Shown here in pieces: positions 1 to 5,995 of a DNA stretch of 25,451 nt (its first letter is position 1; every line of letters begins with the position of its first letter). The stretch spans positions 1 through 25,451 of IMG/VR virus record IMGVR_UViG_3300047564_004966. The stretch is one strand, 5' to 3'. The stretch is from a virus. The notes beneath the pieces were generated by a model. The model was not told the DNA's origin. It saw nothing but the letters and a program-made list of their open reading frames with translations, and made no database searches. The position numbers and the translations under genes were made by a program.

Positions 1-152
1 CACATCCAGGTCCTGGATGTTCCCCACACGCTCCCACACTAAGCTCATTCAGTTCAACTGTAATTGTGAATGGAAAAGGTGTAGGGCGACTGAGTGATGT
101 CTATAATGGCCATGTGATAATATCGGCCAGCTTGGATGTAATTGCTGACTAG
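1..152 (+). CDS. PAAR-like spike-tip protein, C-terminal part
   Basis: This reading frame (first full codon at base 3) enters from the left edge and stops at a TAG at 150-152, so only the last 49 residues are visible. They include CSPHAPT, then STVIVNGKGVGRLSDVY and GHVIISAS. That resembles the PAAR fold, in which short His/Cys-containing beta repeats form a cone capping the tail spike of contractile-tail phages (T4 gp5.4) and type VI secretion systems. The role as a spike tip is inferred from family resemblance. The gene lies directly upstream of an endolysin, which suits a late tail/lysis neighbourhood. The N-terminus is outside the window, so total length and any fused domain cannot be judged. 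Confidence 0.6.
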   Translation, partial: HPGPGCSPHAPTLSSFSSTVIVNGKGVGRLSDVYNGHVIISASLDVIAD

Positions 153-177
153 TCTACTCATAAACTGCTCACATTAC

Positions 178-206
178 TTGTAGAAAACCAATAAAAATGC
201 TATAAT
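178..206 (+). promoter_or_regulatory. sigma70-type promoter for the endolysin gene
   Basis: TTGTAG (178-183) is followed after 17 bases by TATAAT (201-206). The bases just before the -10 box are TGC, which gives an extended -10. Transcription would start near 213 and leave a leader of about 75 bases before the endolysin start. The -35 box matches the consensus at only three positions, so the extended -10 probably carries most of the strength. Confidence 0.6.
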
Positions 207-289
207 ATACCATTATTATGGGGTTATAGCAGTTGTTTTCTCAAAAATTATGAAGTTATATAAAACTACAACCTTAAGAAGGAGGAAAT

Positions 290-847
290 ATGATGAAACA
301 ATATTTGCCGAACATTGCAAAATTTGTATCAATCGTTTTTGGTATGTGGTTGGCCACATACACCTTGGTAGAGGTCACCAAAAACAAATTTGAAAGTCTG
401 CGAGCCGAAAAGGCCGAAATGGCATCAATGAAACCAGTGACTGGCGAAGAAAGATCTCGACAGCTACGATGCCTCACGCAGAACATTTATTGGGAAGCTG
501 CCAGCGAACCATTTGAAGGCAAAGTCGCTGTGGCTCAAGTCACACTCAATCGCGCAGCTAGCGGGCAATTTCCCAATGACATCTGTGCAGTAGTTTATCA
601 GAAGAATGTGATCTACTCTAAAGTGGTTTGCCAGTTCTCTTGGTACTGCGATGGTACTCATAGAGTACGTCCCGTTTATCAACCTCTGTACAACGAAAGT
701 GCAGAAGTTGCTAAAAAAGTTTTACTAGAAGGTTTCAGACTACCCAGTCTCAAAAATGCAATGTATTATCATGCTGACTATGTTCAACCAGGGTGGGGTA
801 AAAGACCCATTGCCAAGATTGGACACCATATTTTTTATGGTAGTTAA
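290..847 (+). CDS. SleB-type cell wall hydrolase (membrane-anchored endolysin)
   Basis: The 185-residue protein carries a SleB/Hydrolase_2 domain from about residue 58 to the end. The family signature IYWEAASEPFEGKVAVAQV (67-85) contains the likely catalytic Glu69, and CQFSWYCDG follows at 114-122. Such enzymes cut the glycan strand of peptidoglycan, and here the job is most likely host lysis. Residues 11-29 form a moderately hydrophobic segment rich in Gly, Ala, Ser and Thr next to the N-terminus, i.e. a signal anchor, so the enzyme probably reaches the periplasm by Sec. A very strong ribosome site (GGAGG, 281-285) precedes two consecutive ATG codons. The second, at 293, has better spacing (7 bases against 4) and may be the true start. 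A three-helix membrane protein follows immediately. Confidence 0.85.
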   Translation: MMKQYLPNIAKFVSIVFGMWLATYTLVEVTKNKFESLRAEKAEMASMKPVTGEERSRQLRCLTQNIYWEAASEPFEGKVAVAQVTLNRAASGQFPNDICAVVYQKNVIYSKVVCQFSWYCDGTHRVRPVYQPLYNESAEVAKKVLLEGFRLPSLKNAMYYHADYVQPGWGKRPIAKIGHHIFYGS

Positions 848-859
848 GCAGGATATACG

Positions 860-1231
860 ATGCCAATTTTAACATCACAATCTAAACCCAAGGCTATTTC
901 TAAAATGGAAAATTCAAATAAAATTGATTTCGATCGTATCAAACAAAGTGTAGTAGAATTTTTTTCAACTCACTTTAGTAAAATTTCTGCAGAAACATTA
1001 GGATGGTTGGCAGCTATCTCATTACACGCTGCCACCATTCCTACTTTGTTGGCATTGCTGACTGGATTGACTGATTCCACTCCTAACATAGATGTGGTGC
1101 TGTTTATGTGGTTGGGTCTAGTGCTTCTTTTTGGTCGTGCTGTCATTCTCAAAGACCTTCTAAACATTGTTACAATCGGAATAGGATTTGTTATTCAAGC
1201 GACTCTCATGGCACTCATCCTGTTCAAGTAA
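860..1231 (+). CDS. three-helix membrane protein, possible holin
   Basis: This 123-residue protein has a polar N-terminus of about 40 residues. Three hydrophobic stretches follow, at about 46-66, 78-97 and 100-121, with a short lysine C-terminus. It starts 12 bases after the endolysin stop and is probably cotranscribed with it. Position, size and three membrane segments would fit a class I holin, but I see no family motif and the long N-terminal tail is not typical. It could equally be an unrelated inner-membrane protein. The function call is inference; the membrane topology is visible in the sequence. Confidence 0.7.
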   Translation: MPILTSQSKPKAISKMENSNKIDFDRIKQSVVEFFSTHFSKISAETLGWLAAISLHAATIPTLLALLTGLTDSTPNIDVVLFMWLGLVLLFGRAVILKDLLNIVTIGIGFVIQATLMALILFK

Positions 1232-1233
1232 TC

Positions 1234-1242
1234 CATAAATAT
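1234..1242 (+). promoter_or_regulatory. late-type promoter box CATAAATAT
   Basis: CATAAATAT differs from the T4 late consensus TATAAATA at one position. It lies 21 bases before the next start codon (1263), which has its own AGGAGG ribosome site at about 1252-1257. This is one of a set of TAAATA boxes placed between genes in this window. Confidence 0.5.
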
Positions 1243-1262
1243 TTGTAGAACAGGAGGCCGCG

Positions 1263-1484
1263 ATGACCAAACGTGCCGAAATTGAAATACAAGAAGTAGC
1301 AGAAGATTACCAAGACATCGGAGAAGAAGATTATGGTTTTATCTTCGACTCCGATGGTAATTTAAAATACGCATTTATTCCTGAAGTAACACCCGATAAG
1401 CCACCCAAAAACATTGCCAAAATAATGAAAATCTTGGGTGTAATTGATCTAGCACAATTCAACGAAGACTTAACAATTCATTAA
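1263..1484 (+). CDS. conserved phage hypothetical, acidic
   Basis: A 73-residue acidic protein. The first 25 residues are very rich in Glu and Asp. They are followed by YGFIFDSDGNLKYAFIPE, a beta-like stretch, and a C-terminal part that ends in ILGVIDLAQFNEDLTIH. There is no signal peptide and no membrane segment. A canonical AGGAGG lies just upstream with good spacing to this ATG, which fixes the start. From memory, similar small proteins occur in uncultivated marine and freshwater myophages, but I know no assigned function. Confidence 0.75.
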   Translation: MTKRAEIEIQEVAEDYQDIGEEDYGFIFDSDGNLKYAFIPEVTPDKPPKNIAKIMKILGVIDLAQFNEDLTIH

Positions 1485-1487
1485 CGG

Positions 1488-1516
1488 TTGCTCATAATGG
1501 TCCTTTTTGCTATACT
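1488..1516 (+). promoter_or_regulatory. sigma70-type promoter with extended -10, apparently leaderless output
   Basis: TTGCTC (1488-1493), a 17-base spacer and TATACT (1511-1516) preceded by TGC. Only six bases separate the -10 box from the ATG at 1523, so the expected start point falls on or next to the start codon. Confidence 0.6.
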
Positions 1517-1522
1517 AAGAGC

Positions 1523-1750
1523 ATGAAAAAGGACACAACATTTTATCTCAAGTGGCTTGCAACTTTCGTAACTATTATTGGAGCGATTTGCACAAGCGTT
1601 AACATTTACCCTGCAGGTCCTGCCCTGCTTAACCTAGGCGCTCTGCTGTGGCTCATTGTAGCAATTAAATGGCGCGAATGGAGCCTTATTACAATTAATG
1701 CAACACTTTTACTAATCTACACTGTAGGACTTGTTATTAAATTGTTATGA
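1523..1750 (+). CDS. small two- or three-helix membrane protein
   Basis: The 75-residue protein is almost entirely hydrophobic. Segments run from about 9 to 27 and 31 to 47, and a third hydrophobic stretch runs at 55-73. Positive residues lie at the very N-terminus (MKKD) and in the loop KWREW. No Shine-Dalgarno sequence precedes the ATG. Instead the -10 box TATACT ends six bases upstream, so the gene probably gives a leaderless mRNA. The stop overlaps the next start as ATGA. Function unknown; a host-membrane role early in infection is a guess from the host-type promoter. Confidence 0.7.
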   Translation: MKKDTTFYLKWLATFVTIIGAICTSVNIYPAGPALLNLGALLWLIVAIKWREWSLITINATLLLIYTVGLVIKLL

Positions 1751-1827
1751 TTTGGATAGTTATTGTTTTTGCAATATTTTTTGTTTGGGGCTACTTTGCC
1801 CACAACAACGACAACGATCATTGCTAA
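1747..1827 (+). CDS. 26-residue membrane microprotein
   Basis: A short ORF whose ATG overlaps the stop of the preceding membrane protein (ATGA), which favours translational coupling. The product is one transmembrane helix (IWIVIVFAIFFVWGYF) followed by a polar tail, HNNDNDHC, rich in Asn and Asp and ending in Cys. The clear hydrophobic/polar partition and the exact stop/start overlap suggest a real microprotein. No function can be assigned. Confidence 0.5.
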   Translation: MIWIVIVFAIFFVWGYFAHNNDNDHC

Positions 1828-1847
1828 TTTAGCAACAAATATTTTGG

Positions 1848-1876
1848 TAGACCAAAAAGACCCATTTTGCTATAAT
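1848..1876 (+). promoter_or_regulatory. sigma70-type promoter with extended -10
   Basis: TATAAT (1871-1876) preceded by TGC, with TAGACC (1848-1853) 17 bases upstream matching TTGACA at four positions. The start point would be near 1883, giving a short leader with the ribosome site AAGGAG before the ATG at 1909. Confidence 0.55.
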
Positions 1877-1908
1877 ATGTGTATAGTAACTAATAAGGAG
1901 CGCAACAA

Positions 1909-2193
1909 ATGACCACAGCAACTTACCAAGCACTTACCGAGCAACAAAAGCGTGAAGTTCGTATGTATGGCTGCACCGAAGCGCAGATGCGCGAAGCAGT
2001 TGAACAAAGTAGCACATACCGTTTTTCAGGTCCTGCAATGATGGCAGCAAGCCTCATGAGCGACTGCCAAGAGATGGTCAGTTATGGCCCGTATGATTCT
2101 GATACACTGGCAAATATTCTGGAAGATCAGCGCCAAATGCTGAACCGTGCCAAGTGGATTTTGTTTGAGTATGTTATGAACAAGGAGCAATAA
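1909..2193 (+). CDS. conserved hypothetical, alpha-helical, soluble
   Basis: A 94-residue protein with the start TATYQALTEQQKREVRMYGC and a predicted all-helical body. It lacks signal or membrane segments and ends EYVMNKEQ. It follows its own sigma70-type promoter and a good AAGGAG site, so it heads a run of small genes (1909 to 3785) that overlap or nearly touch. That arrangement is typical of phage accessory operons. No recognisable domain. Confidence 0.75.
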   Translation: MTTATYQALTEQQKREVRMYGCTEAQMREAVEQSSTYRFSGPAMMAASLMSDCQEMVSYGPYDSDTLANILEDQRQMLNRAKWILFEYVMNKEQ

Positions 2194-2194
2194 A

Positions 2195-2350
2195 ATGGAA
2201 GACCAAACTTTACTTGATTCGTTGTACAACGAACTTGTCCATTTGGATGAGCAGGCTGGTTGTTTTGACGAAGTAACTAACCGCTTCATTGATGAGCAGC
2301 GTCGTAAACTTATGATCCAAATTCTCGAATTGGAAGTTTCAGCAGCGTGA
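2195..2350 (+). CDS. 51-residue hypothetical, acidic and helical
   Basis: The ATG lies one base after the previous stop and the ORF ends in a TGA that overlaps the next start (GTGA). The product begins MEDQTLLDSLYNELVHLDEQ and contains FDEVTNRFIDEQRRKLMIQ, a likely pair of amphipathic helices. CAAGGAG at 2181-2187, within the end of the previous gene, can act as ribosome site. Gene status rests on exact packing between two neighbours and a consistent helical pattern. Function unknown. Confidence 0.6.
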   Translation: MEDQTLLDSLYNELVHLDEQAGCFDEVTNRFIDEQRRKLMIQILELEVSAA

Positions 2351-2553
2351 AGTTGTCTGAAGCAAAACTACTGTGTACTTGCTGTGGAAAAGTCAGTCAA
2401 CAGCCCGGGTGGTGGCTAAGTGGATATCACGGAATTTCAGGTTACTACTGTTCCGATTGTTACGTTAAGGTAGCACACGACAGTTACGGTAACCCAGTAA
2501 ATTCAAAAGAATATTTGTTCGTACTTTTAAAGCAAAGGACACAAAATGTTTGA
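2347..2553 (+). CDS. small zinc-ribbon-like protein
   Basis: The 68-residue protein has two CxxC pairs (Cys10/Cys13 and Cys35/Cys38) about 21 residues apart, the spacing of a zinc ribbon or knuckle. The GTG start overlaps the stop of the preceding gene. Such mini zinc proteins in phages can bind nucleic acid or a host enzyme, but which applies here cannot be told. No other domain is present. Confidence 0.65.
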   Translation: MKLSEAKLLCTCCGKVSQQPGWWLSGYHGISGYYCSDCYVKVAHDSYGNPVNSKEYLFVLLKQRTQNV

Positions 2554-2935
2554 TCAAACTGTAAATTTCCGTACACTAACTGATGGTCGAGGCTATTGGT
2601 CCAAACAGGTCAAGACTGTTGGTATCAATCGTGTGCGTTTGGCCTATGTCAGCGACGAAGGCGACTTTGGCGAACTTAGGGCCTACTTTGATCCCAGAGA
2701 ATGGAACGTCGATACAGACGGCCTGATTTACACCGACATGATGTGGAAACACTCATTCCTGACTTGTATGGAGAATGTGTTGGGGTTCAGTCCAGATGCT
2801 ACGCTAGATGTATCTTACAGCGAACAGGGTATGCAAGGACACAACTACGTGAGTATGGATGTGGGACCACAATTTTTGTTAGAGTGCAATGCATTGTATA
2901 GATTTATAATTCATCGAGAAGCAGTAAATAGCTAA
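2546..2935 (+). CDS. conserved hypothetical, soluble
   Basis: A 129-residue soluble protein that overlaps the zinc-ribbon gene by eight bases. AAAGGAC provides a modest ribosome site. It has a beta-rich pattern with several aromatic residues (VRLAYVSDEGDFGELRAYFD; DTDGLIYTDMMW) and ends in a helix. No signal peptide, membrane segment or known motif is visible. An alternate-frame ORF inside it (about 2701-2901) is a shadow. Confidence 0.7.
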   Translation: MFDQTVNFRTLTDGRGYWSKQVKTVGINRVRLAYVSDEGDFGELRAYFDPREWNVDTDGLIYTDMMWKHSFLTCMENVLGFSPDATLDVSYSEQGMQGHNYVSMDVGPQFLLECNALYRFIIHREAVNS

Positions 2936-2937
2936 TT

Positions 2938-3087
2938 ATGAAAAAAATAACAAAAATACCATATCAACAAAAGACACGAGCACATCGTGTGCTGTTTGAA
3001 CGCGACAGTCCGTTCCGTGCCCGTACAGTTGAAAACAAACGGCAGTTCAAGCGCAATGCCAAACATCGCAATCAGGAGGCAGTATGA
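2938..3087 (+). CDS. 49-residue highly basic protein
   Basis: The ORF begins two bases after the preceding stop and ends in a TGA overlapping the next ATG (ATGA). The product starts MKKITKIPYQQKTRAHRV and continues with an Arg/Lys-dense, nearly unstructured body (FRARTVENKRQFKRNAKHRN). A strong positive charge with no hydrophobic core suggests binding to nucleic acid or the ribosome, but this is inference. Gene status rests on the fit between neighbours and the CAGGAGG it supplies for the next gene. Confidence 0.6.
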   Translation: MKKITKIPYQQKTRAHRVLFERDSPFRARTVENKRQFKRNAKHRNQEAV

Positions 3088-3290
3088 CTGCCGGCTGGAT
3101 ACTAATTATTATGATCAACACAACCAGTGGCAAGTTTGTAGAAAAGATCGCCATTGGCCCTTTCGCTACTCGGCAACAATGTCAAGCAGCCAAGATCGAA
3201 GGACTTAACAGATTTCGATTGGAAAAGGCCTGTGTGACCCAAGCCCATTTTGAAGGACGCACAATTGACCCAGGTATGGCACTAGACTAA
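3084..3290 (+). CDS. 68-residue hypothetical
   Basis: The ATG overlaps the previous stop and is preceded by CAGGAGG, a strong ribosome site. The protein opens with a short hydrophobic strand (GWILIIMIN). A helical part follows with Cys residues (RQQCQAAKIEGLNRF; LEKACVTQAHF). The hydrophobic stretch is too short for a confident membrane helix. Function unknown. Confidence 0.65.
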   Translation: MTAGWILIIMINTTSGKFVEKIAIGPFATRQQCQAAKIEGLNRFRLEKACVTQAHFEGRTIDPGMALD

Positions 3291-3300
3291 GGAGAACGAC

Positions 3301-3480
3301 GTGGATTATAGCAATCAGTATTACAAGTCAACAAAGTATAGTATGAACCGCAAGCGTCAGATCATTGATGCCATTGTTAATAATTTGCATAATACCCAGA
3401 TGGAGATGATTGATGAGGCCGTAGACCGTAGTGATCTACAAGCGGCCAAGGAAGTTATTGACTACATTCGGGCACTGTAA
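3301..3480 (+). CDS. 59-residue hypothetical with GTG start
   Basis: A GTG at 3301 follows AAGGAG with good spacing and opens an ORF whose TAA (3478-3480) overlaps the next ATG as TAATG. The product begins MDYSNQYYKSTKYSMNRKRQ and ends in a helical part, EAVDRSDLQAAKEVIDYI. Its C-terminal segment (VIDYIRAL) resembles a phrase in the next protein (VIDFMREH), so the two may be distantly related or interact. No domain recognised. Confidence 0.6.
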   Translation: MDYSNQYYKSTKYSMNRKRQIIDAIVNNLHNTQMEMIDEAVDRSDLQAAKEVIDYIRAL

Positions 3481-3785
3481 TGGATATTGATAAACTAGTA
3501 GATAACATTTTGTCAGATCGCATCACTATTAATGATCTTGACATTCAACAAATGGAAGCAGTGATTGATTTTATGCGTGAGCATATCAGTGAACTCACAG
3601 AAACAGCCGAAACTGAAGATGACGAACTGTATGCACAAGGCCTGCTTACTCTAGTAGACCTAATCGAAGACGCCGCAGAACGCCGGTTTGAAAATCAAGC
3701 GTCTGGAGATTGGGACAAAACTATCGAAGAAAGTGTAGCCCGTGGTAATAGTTATTTTGAACTGGAAAACTATGTAATACAGTAA
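3480..3785 (+). CDS. 101-residue acidic helical hypothetical
   Basis: A strongly acidic, all-helical protein (DIDKLVDNILSDRITINDLD; ELTETAETEDDELYAQGLL) with no signal or membrane segment. The start overlaps the preceding stop as TAATG, which implies translational coupling. It is the last gene of the small-gene run, and an intrinsic terminator follows 25 bases after its stop. Function unknown. Confidence 0.7.
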   Translation: MDIDKLVDNILSDRITINDLDIQQMEAVIDFMREHISELTETAETEDDELYAQGLLTLVDLIEDAAERRFENQASGDWDKTIEESVARGNSYFELENYVIQ

Positions 3786-3809
3786 TATAAAATTCCGTAC
3801 AAGGTCGTT

Positions 3810-3834
3810 GCCCGCAGTCTGCGGGCTTCTTTTT
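3810..3834 (+). terminator. intrinsic terminator
   Basis: A perfect 7-bp stem, GCCCGCA (3810-3816) with TGCGGGC (3820-3826), has a GTC loop and is followed by TTCTTTTT. It closes the small-gene run and insulates it from the virion genes that start at 3849. Confidence 0.85.
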
Positions 3835-3836
3835 GA

Positions 3837-3844
3837 CTAAATAC
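3837..3844 (+). promoter_or_regulatory. late-type promoter box CTAAATAC
   Basis: The TAAATA core sits directly after the terminator and only four bases before the ATG at 3849, which has no Shine-Dalgarno sequence. It is the apparent promoter of the virion block. Confidence 0.5.
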
Positions 3845-3848
3845 TCGT

Positions 3849-4154
3849 ATGAAGATCACTGACATTATCCGCGGCGTGCTAGATGTAATTGACCGCGCAG
3901 AAGAGCCCGATCAGGCGCCAGTTGTAGCAGCCATTGAACTGGCAGTTGAGCCCGAGGTAGAAATAGCAGATATGCAAAAACTAGCAGGTATTTTAGGTGT
4001 GGATGAACCTGAATATGCCAATGCCCCGGTGGAAATTGTGGCACCTGTAACAGCAGCATTTCCGGCTGGCGATGATGTACACTACAGCAAGAACCCTGCG
4101 GATATAAGAGCAGACAGTGTCAGTATGTTCCCGTCCTGGCAAGCAAGGAAATAA
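3849..4154 (+). CDS. conserved late phage protein of unknown function
   Basis: A 101-residue acidic protein. It has an N-terminal helix (MKITDIIRGVLDVIDRAE), a low-complexity Ala/Val/Glu middle and a C-terminal motif, KNPADIRADSVSMFPSWQ. From memory, a similar C-terminal PADIRxDS motif recurs in small proteins of T4-like marine phages, but I know no function. Its position between a late-type box and two structural genes suggests a virion or assembly role. A leaderless start is likely. Confidence 0.65.
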   Translation: MKITDIIRGVLDVIDRAEEPDQAPVVAAIELAVEPEVEIADMQKLAGILGVDEPEYANAPVEIVAPVTAAFPAGDDVHYSKNPADIRADSVSMFPSWQARK

Positions 4155-4156
4155 CA

Positions 4157-4579
4157 ATGGCAGCAATAACCATAAGTGTACAAAGTTTATTAAACACAGC
4201 CGTATACAACACTTACAGCGTTGATACCACTAACACCATAACACAAGTTAAGACCACAATTAACGCAGCAGAAAGTTGGGATTCAAGTTGGTACAATTTG
4301 GTCTACAATAACGTGGCACTTACCAATGGTAGTGCCACTCTGGCTTCGTTGGGAATCTCAGGTGATGTGACATTTAGAACAGCAAATGTGATTGACCGTC
4401 TTGCCACAAAAGAACTAAAACAAAAAGCCAAATTAAATTTATCTGAGTTGGATAGAGCAGCAGCTGGCAATCCTAGAGCAACATACGACATAACCGAGCT
4501 GCCTACACAATACAGCGGAAACAATATAGTAGACAATCCACAACCTGCAGGATTGATTTTGGGTCGTCCCTGGATATAA
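4157..4579 (+). CDS. probable virion protein with ubiquitin-like N-terminal pattern
   Basis: A 140-residue protein. Residues 4-78 follow the order of a beta-grasp ubiquitin fold. A strand TISVQSLL leads to a strand TYSVDTTNTITQVKTTI, whose end enters the first helix. YNLVYNNVALTNGSATLASL comes next and GISGDVTFRTANV closes the sheet. The match to ubiquitin is in spacing and hydrophobic positions (compare its DTIENVKAKI and LIFAGKQLEDGRTLSDY). The remaining 60 residues form a polar tail containing LDRAAAGNPRATYDITELP. There is no Gly-Gly end, so conjugation is not implied. It lies two bases after the preceding gene and three before the 446-aa structural protein, so a structural role is inferred. 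Confidence 0.65.
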   Translation: MAAITISVQSLLNTAVYNTYSVDTTNTITQVKTTINAAESWDSSWYNLVYNNVALTNGSATLASLGISGDVTFRTANVIDRLATKELKQKAKLNLSELDRAAAGNPRATYDITELPTQYSGNNIVDNPQPAGLILGRPWI

Positions 4580-4582
4580 TCA

Positions 4583-5923
4583 ATGGCATATACAGCACCA
4601 TCGCCGGGACGAGGAGATCGTAGATTAAATAGCACCAACTACGAACATCCGCAAGAAACCAATTTGTTGAATGTTCACAGGGCAATGCAGTACAATGTGC
4701 TTGGTGAGCCTATACTACGAACCACCCTAGGTCCCACAGCCACTGACGCTTTTGGTCGTTTTAGAACCAGTCAACCATTTACATTATTTGACAACAGCAG
4801 CAAGTATGCTGATAATGTTGATGGATTTGTAAATTTCACTGCTAGTGGTGGAACTACATTACACAATGCAAACTCCAGTGCCTTGGCGATGACTGTGGAT
4901 GGCACCGACGGCAGCAAGGTGTATAGAGAAAGCACACGAGTATTTGCCTACCAACCGGGCAAGAGTTTATTGACACTAGAATCTTTCTGTATGGCAGCTG
5001 GCCGTGCAGGACTTAGACAGCGTGTGGGCTATTTTGACGCAGACAACGGTTTCTATCTAGAACAAGACGGCACGGATGTTTATTTTGTAAGGCGAAGCAC
5101 ATCCAGCGGCAGTTTAGAAACCACACGCATTGCTAAATCCAATTGGAACATCAGCAGACTGGATGGTACAGATGCAGACAAGATTGTGTTGGATCTGGCC
5201 ACATCGCAAATTTTGTACATTAACATGGAATGGCTGGGTGTGGGTTCGGTAACAATGGGATTTGTAATCAATGGACAGTTCCTCCCTTGCCATAGATGGG
5301 ATCATGCCAATACTACCGGAGCAACTACAACTTACATGGGCACAGCACGCCTGCCCTTGCGTTATGAGATAGAAAACACCAGCGCCACTGGCGTAAGTGA
5401 TACCTTAAAATTCATTTGTCAATCTGTGATATCAGAAGGCGGCTATGAACTGGTGGGTCGTGCTAGAGCCATCGGACACTCTATAGTCACTCCAAGAGCC
5501 ACCAGTCAGGCACAGGTCAATACTACTGTGCCCATGATCAGTATCAGGTTAAAAGCAGGCAGACCAAATGCTGTGGTCATACCTACCAACTTCAGTTTTG
5601 CTCCCCTAACCGGTGCCAATTATCAATACTTTATCATACAGCAGGCTGTTACTGCAGGTGGTACCTGGGAGGATACTGGAGCAACATCTTCGGTAGAATA
5701 CAATCTAACACCTACCAGTTATACCAATGGCAGGATCATTGACGAAGGTTATGTTATAGCCACTAACCAGGCCAGCATAGCACCGTCACTGGAAGGATTT
5801 CCTTTCAAGTTCCAATTGGAACGCAACACATTTACCGGTGTCAATTACGAGTTCGTTATTGCTGTTCTTACAACTACCAACATAACCAATCAGTGCTGGG
5901 CCATTGGTTGGGACGAACTATAA
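4583..5923 (+). CDS. virion structural protein
   Basis: A 446-residue, beta-rich protein with many Ser, Thr, Gly and Asn residues, no signal peptide and no membrane segment. This is typical of tail-associated or decoration proteins. The N-terminus (residues 1-60) is polar and contains TLGPTATDAFGRFRTSQPFT. The centre (about 90-280) has a beta-sandwich, lectin-like pattern (VGYFDADNGFYLEQDGTDVY). The C-terminal part (about 310-446) forms a second beta domain and ends QCWAIGWDEL. From memory, similar proteins are annotated as structural in T4-like marine phages. It is the third gene of a tight late operon (3-base gap). Confidence 0.75.
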   Translation: MAYTAPSPGRGDRRLNSTNYEHPQETNLLNVHRAMQYNVLGEPILRTTLGPTATDAFGRFRTSQPFTLFDNSSKYADNVDGFVNFTASGGTTLHNANSSALAMTVDGTDGSKVYRESTRVFAYQPGKSLLTLESFCMAAGRAGLRQRVGYFDADNGFYLEQDGTDVYFVRRSTSSGSLETTRIAKSNWNISRLDGTDADKIVLDLATSQILYINMEWLGVGSVTMGFVINGQFLPCHRWDHANTTGATTTYMGTARLPLRYEIENTSATGVSDTLKFICQSVISEGGYELVGRARAIGHSIVTPRATSQAQVNTTVPMISIRLKAGRPNAVVIPTNFSFAPLTGANYQYFIIQQAVTAGGTWEDTGATSSVEYNLTPTSYTNGRIIDEGYVIATNQASIAPSLEGFPFKFQLERNTFTGVNYEFVIAVLTTTNITNQCWAIGWDEL

Positions 5924-5939
5924 TCTCTAGCCATTTTTC

Positions 5940-5968
5940 TTGACATCCTGTTGCTAGCATATTATACT
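5940..5968 (+). promoter_or_regulatory. near-consensus sigma70 promoter
   Basis: TTGACA (5940-5945), exactly 17 bases, then TATACT (5963-5968). This is the strongest-looking host-type promoter in the window and lies 27 bases before the start of the 581-aa membrane protein gene. A late-type box lies between it and the gene. Confidence 0.75.
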
Positions 5969-5981
5969 GGCAGCACAATTC

Positions 5982-5990
5982 TATAAATAC
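5982..5990 (+). promoter_or_regulatory. late-type promoter box TATAAATAC
   Basis: This contains an exact match to the T4 late promoter TATAAATA. It ends five bases before the ATG at 5996, which has no Shine-Dalgarno sequence. Together with the sigma70 promoter just upstream it could give both early and late expression of the same gene. Confidence 0.65.
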
Positions 5991-5995
5991 TGACT

